Positions 1-7,803 of a stretch of 64,000 nucleotides of DNA are shown here, in pieces. Source of the stretch: Leadbetterella sp964423865 (lineage in GTDB: Bacteria; Bacteroidota; Bacteroidia; Cytophagales; Spirosomataceae); NCBI GenBank assembly GCA_964423865.1, contig CAYRGN010000001.1, positions 124,001 to 188,000 on the forward strand, in the 5' to 3' direction. The position numbers and the translations under genes are program-made. The first letter of the stretch is position 1; every line of letters starts with the position of its first letter. The notes under the pieces were generated by a model. The model was given only the letters and a program-made list of their open reading frames with translations, was not told where the DNA came from and did not search any database.

Positions 1-1
1 T

Positions 2-694
2 TTACTGATTACCGAAGAAACATCCCGCCTCGTGAATACCCGGTCTTATGGTTCCGAAGAGAATACCCTGGTTTCCAGCGTGGAAATCAAGCTGGAAAAG
101 GACGGCTCTGCGGAGGTACGGTACGGAAGTGTATACAGGGGAATCCGCCAGGAGGAAGCCGCTTCCCTGGCCGGCACGAAAGACAAAGAGAAGCAAAAGC
201 GCTGGCTGACGGCTAAAGTCAGGTTATCCGACATCGTGTGGGATGAATTCCTTTTAGAAACCATAGGCGAGGAGGTCAGTGAAACGGGGCGTTTTAAGGC
301 GCCCGTCGGGGGCAGTTTCTCCGGGGAAAGGTTTTTCTTCCAGCCCTATGTACTCACTTCTTTCTTTCCGGAAGATACAGACAAGGTAACGGGCGACCGG
401 GAATTTTACCTGAATCCTAACCTGTATGCTTTCACGGAGGAGGATACGGTAACCGTCAATATACCCGCCGGGTTTGTGCTGGAAAACAAACCCCGGGATG
501 TGTATCTGGAAACCCGCTTCGGGAGTTATACCTCTCAGGTGGTGGAAATACAGCCCGGTATGTGGCGGTATATCCGGAAAGTGGTGATCGACGGTGGGCG
601 ATACCCTGGCGAAACCCGGCAGGAATGGTCAGACTTTACGCGGGCGGTCAACCGGGCCGATCGCCAGCGAACGGTACTCCGGAAGACGTTATAG
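2..694 (+). CDS. C-terminal part of a DUF3857/transglutaminase-like protein (partial)
   Basis: The frame is open to the left edge of the window, so only about the last 230 codons are present; the GTG at 32 is internal and not a start. The segment is rich in alternating polar and hydrophobic strands, with long runs suggesting beta structure and no membrane segment. Its pattern (a short charged linker, then VEIKLEKDGSAEV, and later a region on fitting a peptide profile with ENKPRDVYLETRFGSY) resembles the C-terminal DUF3858-type beta domain that follows a DUF3857 and transglutaminase-like core in Bacteroidota periplasmic proteins. This identification is inferred from resemblance; the catalytic Cys-His-Asp core lies outside the window. 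It ends 43 bp before the end of the convergent gene at 738. Confidence 0.6.
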   Translation, partial: LLITEETSRLVNTRSYGSEENTLVSSVEIKLEKDGSAEVRYGSVYRGIRQEEAASLAGTKDKEKQKRWLTAKVRLSDIVWDEFLLETIGEEVSETGRFKAPVGGSFSGERFFFQPYVLTSFFPEDTDKVTGDREFYLNPNLYAFTEEDTVTVNIPAGFVLENKPRDVYLETRFGSYTSQVVEIQPGMWRYIRKVVIDGGRYPGETRQEWSDFTRAVNRADRQRTVLRKTL

Positions 695-737
695 GCCCCG
701 GTACCGTCAGCACCTGACGAATTGTATTCCTATACAT

Positions 738-1382
738 TCAATTTGCGCCTGAAATTTCCCTGATTTCCTTCAGATTAACGATCTTGTATTTTTCTTTAAA
801 TTCAAAGACGGAAGCAATCATCGCTTTGGCCAGGCGGGAGGTGGCAATGGGTGCATAGCCTTTGAACAGGCCTATGGCATTGAAGGCTTTTAGTACGTTG
901 ATCATCACTTTTTCGCCTGCCCGGGTAGTATGGGGTCTTTCTATTCCGCCGGGCTGGAGGATGCATAATTGGGTAAAGTCGAGGTCTTTTACGTTTTGTT
1001 CCAGGGTGCCTTTCATCCTGTTGTAAAATATACCGGATCGGGCATTTGCACCGAAAGCGGACAGCAGTACGAAACTGTCCACATCGTTCGCCCGGGCCAT
1101 CCGGGCAAATTCCAGTTGGTAGTCGTGGTCCACGCGCCATTGCGCCTCCTTGCTACCGGCGTCTTTCAGGGTGGTTCCCAGGCAGGAAAAAGCAACATCC
1201 CCCCGAATATACTCCCGGTCCAGGTTTTCAAAATCAACCACGATTTCCTGAAGTTTGGGATGTGGGTCAAAATACGTTCGGCGGACCAATGCGGTCACGG
1301 CCTCAAAACGTGTGTCTTCGAGAAGTTGTTTTACGACTTCCCTGCCTGTGGCTCCTGTGCCTCCAATGATAAGTGCTTTCAT
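738..1382 (-). CDS. NAD(P)-binding atypical SDR (HTATIP2/NmrA-like oxidoreductase)
   Basis: A 214-residue single-domain Rossmann protein. Residues 1-16 hold the beta1-turn-alpha motif IIGGTGATGREV (GxxGxxG), which binds the dinucleotide, and the C-terminus ends soon after the fold is complete, as in small atypical SDRs. The central ...LLSAFGANARS... and YNRMKGTLEQ segments match the SAxGAxxxS / Y-x3-K arrangement of the TIP30/HTATIP2 group, so the Tyr-Lys pair may be catalytic. The substrate cannot be told. It is cytoplasmic, with no signal peptide. It is transcribed toward the partial gene at 694, and its upstream gap holds two copies of the AGCTATG-type heptamer. The neighbouring DUF4143 gene ends 37 bp upstream on the same strand and is probably unrelated. 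Confidence 0.75.
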   Translation of the reverse strand: MKALIIGGTGATGREVVKQLLEDTRFEAVTALVRRTYFDPHPKLQEIVVDFENLDREYIRGDVAFSCLGTTLKDAGSKEAQWRVDHDYQLEFARMARANDVDSFVLLSAFGANARSGIFYNRMKGTLEQNVKDLDFTQLCILQPGGIERPHTTRAGEKVMINVLKAFNAIGLFKGYAPIATSRLAKAMIASVFEFKEKYKIVNLKEIREISGAN

Positions 1383-1397
1383 TTGATATTTGATTTT

Positions 1398-1411
1398 AGC
1401 TATGAGCTAGT
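1398..1411. repeat. Two heptamer units of the AGCTATG family
   Basis: Two 7-bp units (AGCTATG, AGCTAGT) in the short gap between the SDR gene and the DUF4143 gene. Alone this would be negligible, but the same 7-bp period occurs in larger arrays at 7723, 13329, 28909 and 60967. Confidence 0.4.
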
Positions 1412-1419
1412 TCTTCTTC

Positions 1420-2580
1420 TTAGGGTTTTATAAATTCCTTAAGGTGATTTACACCCAAGACCTGATACTCGCTTCTTTTTTGAAGCTCGTCACCTCCATA
1501 AACCAAATGAAGATGAATATCGGGGTTAATCTTTTTTAAATAGGCCAACCCCTTAAAATAATCCGGTTGAATGGTTTTTCCGGCCTTGATTTCTATTGCT
1601 TCCAGACGGGTGCCGTTTTGGATCATCAGGTCTACCTCTTGCTGGGCAGCATCTCTCCAAAAGTAGAATTGTGGTCTTTTGCCCTTATTAAGCGTATTTT
1701 TGAGTAATTCGTTAATTACAAAATTCTCGAATAAATTTCCCTTGGCGAAATGTATACTCAACTCGTCTTCGCTGCGAATTCCTAACAAATAGGCCGCCAG
1801 TCCGGTGTCGTAGAAATATACTTTGGGTGTACTGACAAGTCTTTTATTGAAATTGTTAAAATAGGGATTGAGCCTGTAAGCAATGAATGACGTTTCCAAT
1901 ATCGACATCCAGGAGTTAATGGTTTTATTATCCAGCCCCAACTCTACACCTAAACTGCTCTGATTAAATAGCTGCCCGATTCTTCCTGCCAGTAGACGGA
2001 TAAAACGTTGAAATAAATCGAGATCAAGAATGTTTTTAATTTGCCTGACGTCTCTTTCTACGTAGGTCTGTAAATAGTTGTTGTAAAATGTATCCGCATC
2101 GATATTAGCCACCAATTTCCGGGGGTAGAATCCGTGAACCAGTTGACTCTCCCAGTCCGAAGATCTATATTCCGTTACTTTTAATTCTTCTAGTGAGAAG
2201 GGTAACAGATTAAAAATAGCCACTCTGCCGGCCAGTGACTGTGTAATTTTCTCCATGAGCAAGAAATTCTGAGAGCCGGTCAGAATGTACTCTCCTGTCC
2301 GTTGTCGGGCATCTGTGAAGGTTTGCAAATAGGAAAATAACTCGGGCACATATTGTACTTCATCCAAAATAACACCATTTTGATAGGTTTCTAAAAAACC
2401 TAGGGGGTCCTGCTGGGCAAACAAGCGATCTACAGGATTTTCAAGCGATACATACTTGTATTCCGGACGTAACATCCGGGCTAAGGTTGTTTTTCCTGAC
2501 TGCCGCGGGCCTGTGATGCTGACAATCGGATATTTCCCTAATAACTCTGTTACCTTTTTGGCAATGTCTCGGCGAATCAT
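1420..2580 (-). CDS. AAA-type ATPase with C-terminal DUF4143 domain
   Basis: Residues from the chosen start (MIRRDIAKKV) give a 386-aa protein. The Walker A motif GPRQSGKTTL lies near residue 25, the Walker B-like VILDEVQ near 75, and sensor-like TGSQNF near 103. The C-terminal half carries YFYDTGL and the FENFVINEL / FWRDAAQQEVDL pattern of DUF4143, whose fold contains a nuclease-like D-ExK core (here EVDLM and EIKAG). The family is abundant in Bacteroidota and its function is unknown. An upstream ATG at 2634 exists in frame but would place the 2592-2610 palindrome inside the gene, so I prefer 2580. A paralogue from a different subgroup lies at 36808. Confidence 0.85.
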   Translation of the reverse strand: MIRRDIAKKVTELLGKYPIVSITGPRQSGKTTLARMLRPEYKYVSLENPVDRLFAQQDPLGFLETYQNGVILDEVQYVPELFSYLQTFTDARQRTGEYILTGSQNFLLMEKITQSLAGRVAIFNLLPFSLEELKVTEYRSSDWESQLVHGFYPRKLVANIDADTFYNNYLQTYVERDVRQIKNILDLDLFQRFIRLLAGRIGQLFNQSSLGVELGLDNKTINSWMSILETSFIAYRLNPYFNNFNKRLVSTPKVYFYDTGLAAYLLGIRSEDELSIHFAKGNLFENFVINELLKNTLNKGKRPQFYFWRDAAQQEVDLMIQNGTRLEAIEIKAGKTIQPDYFKGLAYLKKINPDIHLHLVYGGDELQKRSEYQVLGVNHLKEFIKP

Positions 2581-2591
2581 TTTCTGTATGA

Positions 2592-2610
2592 TTAGGAATT
2601 CGATTCCTAA
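2592..2610. promoter_or_regulatory. Perfect 8-bp-arm palindrome before the DUF4143 gene
   Basis: TTAGGAAT-tcg-ATTCCTAA, 11 bp upstream of the chosen ATG at 2580. The short spacer and perfect symmetry suggest a dimeric repressor site rather than a terminator, since no T-tract follows. The position over the leader would suit autoregulation. Function is inferred; the symmetry is seen directly. Confidence 0.55.
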
Positions 2611-3254
2611 ATATACAAAAAATTTAATAGGCAATAGATATTGAGTGAAAATATGTGTAACGCCGCTACGGTTTTAGAGCATGTTTAAGTAGGTCCGAAA
2701 GGATCTCGATTGTACGTCTTAATCCTTATTCTACTGGAAGTTATGACTTGATCTTTTGTTTTGGAAAAAATGATGAATTTCGTCCACCCCGTTCTCAATG
2801 CAGAGTATAGCAGGATTCTTGCCGAATCTCTTATACTGTATCAGCGGAATCGATAGGCAAAGGAGCCGTTATCCAGATGATTGTGAAACAAGGTATGCTC
2901 AAACCCTGCCTTCTGTGCAATTGCCCCCCGGAATGCCGGGAGCTCATGGGATGCAATTTCGGTATCAAACTGAATGGTGATAAGTCGTATTTTTTTCAAG
3001 TGGTTACAGGTTTAAAGTCCAATATTATCATAGAAAGGTAATATTTCCAAATAGTTAAGGAAGATAAAATTATTTAGTGCAGAAGAGTTTGCACTTAAAT
3101 ACCCAAGACATGTTATTCTTAATTTTGCCTCCACATTTTGACCAAATATCCCCTGAATTTGATTCTGCTTTCAGGATTCAGTTTTTTTTACTTCTTTTAT
3201 AAGCAGATTCTTTGTGATAACCAAAACGTATTAAGCTAATAACATTTTTATATT
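2611..3254. other. Largely non-coding gap of about 640 bp
   Basis: No conserved long gene is recognisable here. The stretch contains a possible 54-codon reading frame (2877-3041) and an AT-rich 3' half leading into the S9 peptidase gene. One TAATTTTG, matching the Bacteroidota -7 element TAnnTTTG, occurs near 3119 but has no TTG at the right distance. It may be eroded remains of an insertion, but no terminal repeats were established. Confidence 0.5.
2877..3041 (+). CDS. Possible 54-aa cysteine-rich ORF (unrecognised, perhaps a remnant)
   Basis: A short frame starting ATGATTGTG encodes a basic peptide with five cysteines grouped as CLLCNCPPEC and then C in MGCNF, followed by a hydrophobic-polar tail ending IIIER. 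The frame stays open for about 25 further codons upstream without an ATG, which suggests the 3' end of a decayed gene rather than an intact small gene. I do not recognise the sequence. The spacing of the cysteines would allow metal binding, but this is speculation. Confidence 0.25.
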   Translation: MIVKQGMLKPCLLCNCPPECRELMGCNFGIKLNGDKSYFFQVVTGLKSNIIIER

Positions 3255-5423
3255 ATGTTTAGAAAGATTATAGTATTTGTGCTGATTTTAGTAGCTCTTC
3301 GGGCGGAGGCCCAGCGCGGAGGAGTTTCGCAGTGGACCGAAGACGGTAACGGCAATTATTCGGTAGAAGAAGGCGCTATAGTGAAAAGCGACTTTAAAAC
3401 GAAAGCGAAAGAAGTGGTGGTTCCGGCGGCGTGGCTGACACCCGCGGGGGCAGATAAGCCTTTGAACGTGCGAAATTTTGCCTTTTCCCAAGATTTTGGA
3501 TCGGTATTGATCTTCACCAATACCCGGAGGGTGTGGCGCTACGACACCCGGGGCGATTACTGGTTCCTGAACCTGAAGACCAGAGCGCTGAAACGCCTGG
3601 GACAAACCCTGCCCGAAGCTTCCCTGATGTTTGCCAAGGTGTCGCCTGACGGCACCCGTGCCGCCTACGTGAGTCAGAATAACCTGTATGTGGAAGACCT
3701 GAAGAACGGCTCCGTTCGCCAGTTGACTTTCGGTACAGGCAAACTGATCAGCGGCACTTTTGATTGGGTGTACGAAGAGGAATTCGATTGCCGCGACGGT
3801 TTCCGGTGGAGTCCCGACAGCAAAAGCATCGCTTTCTGGGAGATTGATGCGAATACCATCCGCGATTTTTATATGATCAATACCACGGATTCCATTTATT
3901 CGTATACGATACCGGTGGAGTATCCGAAAGTGGGAGAGACGCCCTCGGCCTGTCGAATAGGAGTGGTGTCGGTAGGCGACGGAAAAACGGTGTGGATGCA
4001 GGTGCCGGGCGACAACCGCCAGCATTATATTCCACGGATGGACTGGGCAGAGAATGCGACAGAACTGATTTTGCAGCAATTGAACCGCAAGCAGAATCAT
4101 AGTAAACTTTTTTATGCCAATGCCCAAACAGGTGACGCAAAAGTTTTTTATGAGGAAAAAGACGAGGCCTGGGTGGATGTGAGAACCAGTTGGGCCGGAA
4201 GCGAAGGGGGCTGGCGCTGGCTGGAAGGCCATGATGAGTTTCTGTGGATCAGTGAAAAGGACGGATGGAACCATATTTTCAGGGTTTCGCGGGACGGGAA
4301 AAAGGAGATTTTGGTAACGAAAGGAAACCTGGATGTGATTTCACCCCTGGCGGTAGACGAAGCCGGCGGATGGGTGTATTACCTGGCCTCGCCCTTTAAT
4401 GCCACGCAACGTTACCTTTACCGCTCGAAGATCGACGGCTCGGGTGAAGCCCAGCGGGTAACTCCCACCGCTCTGGAAGGAACGAACTCCTACCAGGTTT
4501 CACCCAACGGCCGCTTCGCCGTGCATTCCTTCTCCAATTATTACACCCCGCCCATGAGCGAAGCCATTACCTTGCCTGACCATCAGTCCATTGATGCTTC
4601 AGGGAGTATCCTGAAAAAATTTGATCCTGCAAAAAAAGCGAAGTCTAACGTAGAATTCTTTAAGGTGGTGACCGAAGACGGGGTGGAAATGGATGCCTGG
4701 ATGGCCAAGCCTCTGAATTTTGACCCTGCAAAGAAATATCCGGTGGTGTTCCTGGTGTACGGAGAGCCGGCCTCTCAAACGGTTACAGACCGTTACGGTA
4801 TAGGCAGAAACGGATTGTATGAGGGCGATATGGCGGCCGACGGCTATATTTACATGTCGGTGGATAACCGCGGTACTCCCGCGCCGAAAGGCCGGGCCTG
4901 GCGCAAAGCCATTTACCGGAATATCGGCATCCTGAATATCCGGGACCAGGCGATGGCCTGTAAAAAGATTATCGCTACCTATCCGTTTGTAGATGCCTCC
5001 CGCATAGCGGTACACGGATGGAGCGGCGGGGGATCTTCTACCCTAAACCTCTTGTTTAAATATCCGGAGCTCTACCAGACCGGTATAGCCGGAGCGGCCG
5101 TGGCAAACCAACTGACCTACGACAATATTTACCAGGAAAGGTATATGGGGCTGCCCCAGGAAAACCTGGAAGACTTTGTAGAGGGCTCGCCGGTGACCCA
5201 CGCCAAAAACCTCGAAGGTAACCTGCTGTATATTCACGGTACGGGTGACGACAACGTGCATTATCAGAACGCTGAGATGTTGGTGAATGAGTTGATTAAG
5301 CATAACCGTCAGTTCCAGTTTATGCCGTATCCGAACCGGAACCACGGGGTGCGGGATAAGCACCTGGTTACGCTGTTTACCCGCTTTTTGAAGCAGTATT
5401 GTCCTCCTGGGGCGCGGGATTAG
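3255..5423 (+). CDS. Secreted S9 family prolyl peptidase (DPP IV-like)
   Basis: A 722-aa protein starting with a signal peptide (MFRKIIVFVLILVALRAEAQ), so probably periplasmic or surface exposed. The N-terminal two thirds form a DPP IV beta-propeller, including the EEEFDCRDGFRWSPDS stretch that carries the paired-glutamate motif (EE) which anchors the substrate amino terminus in dipeptidyl peptidase IV. The C-terminal alpha/beta-hydrolase domain shows the nucleophile in GWSGGG (Ser590), acid in GTGDDNVH (Asp665) and His697 in RNHG. The length equals that of full DPP IV enzymes. It releases X-Pro/X-Ala dipeptides from peptides, probably for nutrition. It is followed 32 bp later by the CotH lipoprotein on the same strand. 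A more distant paralogue lies at 47953. Confidence 0.92.
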   Translation: MFRKIIVFVLILVALRAEAQRGGVSQWTEDGNGNYSVEEGAIVKSDFKTKAKEVVVPAAWLTPAGADKPLNVRNFAFSQDFGSVLIFTNTRRVWRYDTRGDYWFLNLKTRALKRLGQTLPEASLMFAKVSPDGTRAAYVSQNNLYVEDLKNGSVRQLTFGTGKLISGTFDWVYEEEFDCRDGFRWSPDSKSIAFWEIDANTIRDFYMINTTDSIYSYTIPVEYPKVGETPSACRIGVVSVGDGKTVWMQVPGDNRQHYIPRMDWAENATELILQQLNRKQNHSKLFYANAQTGDAKVFYEEKDEAWVDVRTSWAGSEGGWRWLEGHDEFLWISEKDGWNHIFRVSRDGKKEILVTKGNLDVISPLAVDEAGGWVYYLASPFNATQRYLYRSKIDGSGEAQRVTPTALEGTNSYQVSPNGRFAVHSFSNYYTPPMSEAITLPDHQSIDASGSILKKFDPAKKAKSNVEFFKVVTEDGVEMDAWMAKPLNFDPAKKYPVVFLVYGEPASQTVTDRYGIGRNGLYEGDMAADGYIYMSVDNRGTPAPKGRAWRKAIYRNIGILNIRDQAMACKKIIATYPFVDASRIAVHGWSGGGSSTLNLLFKYPELYQTGIAGAAVANQLTYDNIYQERYMGLPQENLEDFVEGSPVTHAKNLEGNLLYIHGTGDDNVHYQNAEMLVNELIKHNRQFQFMPYPNRNHGVRDKHLVTLFTRFLKQYCPPGARD

Positions 5424-5455
5424 TAGAATTTTAAATTGTATAAAATAAGGGTAGT

Positions 5456-6883
5456 ATGAAACTCAGGGTTTGGTTATTTATTATAGTGGGGATAGGGATG
5501 GGTTGCAGGGAGAAACCACCTGTGGAGCCTGCCTACATCACTTCTTTGGAAGTAAGTACTTTACCTGAAAAGACCAGTTATCGGATAGGGGAGCCGCTTG
5601 ACCTCAGTGGACTGAAACTGCAATATGTATACTCTGACGGCTCTACCCGGGAAGCCGGAGAGTATAAAGTAGTTCAGGGCGACGCGTTTACAGCAGGTAA
5701 AGTGGAAATATGGGTGGAAGTAGGAAATGAAGCATATACGGCCCGCTTCCCGATAGAAGTAGGGCCTGTTCTTACCGACACCGGTTTGCCCGTTATCTAC
5801 ATCGATACACGTGACGGCGCCCAGGTGGTTTCGAAAGAAAATTATATTAAAACCAATATCAGGATCAGCTCGGATGATCCGGCCTATACCCTGGAGAGAA
5901 CCGGGTTTGAAGATGAGATCAGAGGGCGGGGAAATTCTACCTGGGATAATCCTAAAAAACCGTACAGGATAAAATTTGGGGAGAAGACGTCACTATTCGG
6001 ACTTACGGCGGCTAAAAGCTGGGTGTTACTGGCCGATTACCGGAGCCCTACACTCTTGCAGAACATTCTTGGGCTTGAGTTGGGGAAGCGTTTCGGTCTG
6101 CCTTTTACCCATCATTTCAGGCATGTTGAGGTGGTTTTAAACGGGAATTACGCCGGAACCTACATTCTGACAGAACAGGTTCAGACCGGTAAGGGACGGG
6201 TAGACATTGATGAAGAAAGGGGTTTCCTGGTGGAACTGGATTTTCATTATGACGATGATGTCAAATTCCGGACGGAGATTTATGACCTGCCGGTACTGGT
6301 GAAGTCGCCCGAAGAGATCACCACCGAAAGTCTCAATGCCATCAAAAAAGAGTTGAATAACCTGGAAATTGCCGTTAATGACCGGACGTATGAGGAAGTC
6401 ATAGATGTGGATAACCTCATCGATTATATTTTGATCAATGACATGCTGATGAATTTTGAACTCCAGGTACCCGCCAGTGTATACATGTACAAAGATGTCA
6501 ACAGTAAGATCAGGATGGGGCCTCTGTGGGATTTTGATTGCGGGTATGGCTATGAAGACGACGGCAAAAGTTTTTACCGCGATTTTTACGGTCGTATTCC
6601 GCATTTAAGCCGAAGAAACGGGTGGGGTGGACAACCTTTTTTTGTGAAGCTTTTTGAGGACCCGGCATTTAAGAAGCGGTATAAGGAAAAGTGGAATGAG
6701 AGGTATGCGGTTATGGCCTCTATGCCGGCATATATTGACTCTATGTCTACGGTTCTTGAAAAAGCGCGGGAACTGAATTATGAACGGTGGTACTCAGATT
6801 CCCGCAATAAAGACAGCGAGCCTTTAAAAAACTGGTGGAATAAGCGCCTTGCTCATCTGAATGAGGTGATTAACTGGGATTGA
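5456..6883 (+). CDS. Lipoprotein with Ig-like domain and CotH kinase domain
   Basis: Starts with a lipoprotein signal (lipobox GIGMGC, Cys17), so it is membrane anchored outside the cytoplasm. Residues about 28-105 resemble a bacterial Ig-like (Big) domain (IGEPLDLSGLKLQYVYSDGS). Residues about 115-440 form a CotH-type protein kinase: IRGRGNSTW near 157 is the glycine-rich entry, followed by KKPYRIKF with the likely ATP-binding Lys, LLQNILGLELGKRF, GTYILTEQV and the metal-binding GPLWDFDCG near 365. CotH proteins are atypical secretory kinases; those of bacteria are poorly studied. Its place directly after the S9 peptidase may reflect co-transcription only. Confidence 0.88.
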   Translation: MKLRVWLFIIVGIGMGCREKPPVEPAYITSLEVSTLPEKTSYRIGEPLDLSGLKLQYVYSDGSTREAGEYKVVQGDAFTAGKVEIWVEVGNEAYTARFPIEVGPVLTDTGLPVIYIDTRDGAQVVSKENYIKTNIRISSDDPAYTLERTGFEDEIRGRGNSTWDNPKKPYRIKFGEKTSLFGLTAAKSWVLLADYRSPTLLQNILGLELGKRFGLPFTHHFRHVEVVLNGNYAGTYILTEQVQTGKGRVDIDEERGFLVELDFHYDDDVKFRTEIYDLPVLVKSPEEITTESLNAIKKELNNLEIAVNDRTYEEVIDVDNLIDYILINDMLMNFELQVPASVYMYKDVNSKIRMGPLWDFDCGYGYEDDGKSFYRDFYGRIPHLSRRNGWGGQPFFVKLFEDPAFKKRYKEKWNERYAVMASMPAYIDSMSTVLEKARELNYERWYSDSRNKDSEPLKNWWNKRLAHLNEVINWD

Positions 6884-6889
6884 ACCGGC

Positions 6890-7705
6890 CTATTCAACCG
6901 TATTTTTCAGCACCCCGATGCCGTCTATGCGGATCAGTACCTCATCTTCGCTTTGGAGTGTAAAATCATGGTCCGGTACAATGCCCGTGCCGGTCATGAT
7001 AAGGCATCCGTGGGGAAAAGAGCATTCCCGGAAAACAAAGGAAACCAGCTCTTCAGGTGTTCGTTTCATCTGGCTGATCGGGATGGAAGATTGGAATACG
7101 GAACGGTCTTCCCGCCGGATCTCCAGGTGGATGCGGGTGTCTGAAGGCAGCGCTTCTTCGGTCACCAGGATGCAGGGCCCCACAGATGCGCATCCGTCGT
7201 AGGTTTTGGCCTGGGGCAGATAGAGCGGATTTTCCCCTTCTATGCTTCGGCTGCTCATGTCGTTTCCGATGGTGTACCCCACGATTTTCCCGGAGGAAGT
7301 GACCACGAGGGTCAGTTCGGGTTCGGGTACATCCCAACCGGAATCTTTCCGTATGCGTACCGGCTTGTCCGGGGCCGAAACCCGGTGGGCGGTGGCTTTA
7401 AAGAATACTTCGGGGCGTTCGGCTTCGTATACCCGGGCATAGAAATCTCCTCCGCCCGCGCTTTCTTCCTGGCGCCCGATCTTGCTTCTCAGGTAGGTGA
7501 CGCCACAGGCCCATAACTCCTGTTGATCCATGGGCGCCAGAATGTTTCCCAAATCGGTCACTATCGGTGCCTTTTCCACATCTTCTGCGATCTTCTGATA
7601 TAAGGTGTCGTCATTGATGTAGGCGTTCCATTCACGGCCTTCCAGCAAATAGAATTGATTTTCTTTTTCAATAATAATTCCGCGTTCTGTTCGGTAAAGT
7701 TTCAT
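6890..7705 (-). CDS. Fumarylacetoacetate hydrolase family enzyme (likely 2-keto-3-deoxy sugar acid dehydratase or hydrolase)
   Basis: A 271-aa cytoplasmic protein with an N-terminal FAH cap (about 1-65) and a catalytic beta-roll. The metal-binding acids are in DVPEPELTLVV (WDVPEPE, near 125) and GNDMSSRSIEG (near 148), and K-TYDG near 168 matches the family's active-site Lys-Thr-x-Asp-x-Cys region. The family includes fumarylpyruvate hydrolases and 2-keto-3-deoxy-D-arabinonate dehydratase. Because the next gene upstream is a secreted SMP-30 lactonase, a role in oxidative sugar-acid breakdown is plausible, but this is inference. It ends 7 bp from the convergent CotH gene. Confidence 0.82.
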   Translation of the reverse strand: MKLYRTERGIIIEKENQFYLLEGREWNAYINDDTLYQKIAEDVEKAPIVTDLGNILAPMDQQELWACGVTYLRSKIGRQEESAGGGDFYARVYEAERPEVFFKATAHRVSAPDKPVRIRKDSGWDVPEPELTLVVTSSGKIVGYTIGNDMSSRSIEGENPLYLPQAKTYDGCASVGPCILVTEEALPSDTRIHLEIRREDRSVFQSSIPISQMKRTPEELVSFVFRECSFPHGCLIMTGTGIVPDHDFTLQSEDEVLIRIDGIGVLKNTVE

Positions 7706-7722
7706 AAGTTAAGATAGTTAGG

Positions 7723-7778
7723 AGCAATGAGCTGTGAGCAGTGAGCTTTGAGAAATGAGCTTTGAGCTTTGAGCAATG
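7723..7778. repeat. Eight-unit heptamer array (AGCAATG / AGCTTTG)
   Basis: Eight consecutive 7-bp units between the FAH and SMP-30 genes: AGCAATG, AGCTGTG, AGCAGTG, AGCTTTG, AGAAATG, AGCTTTG, AGCTTTG, AGCAATG. Units vary at positions 4-6 but keep AG at the start and mostly G at the end. No ORF or hairpin explains it. Confidence 0.85.
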
Positions 7779-7803
7779 GGTTTCGAGGGATATGGGGTAA
7801 GGT

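Noticed and set aside
704..719. CGTCAG-cac-CTGACG hairpin as a terminator of the first gene
   Set aside because: Six-bp stem, 3-nt loop and no T-tract on either side.
3288..4274. 328-codon frame antisense to the S9 peptidase gene
   Set aside because: Shadow of the propeller region, no start context, no domain.
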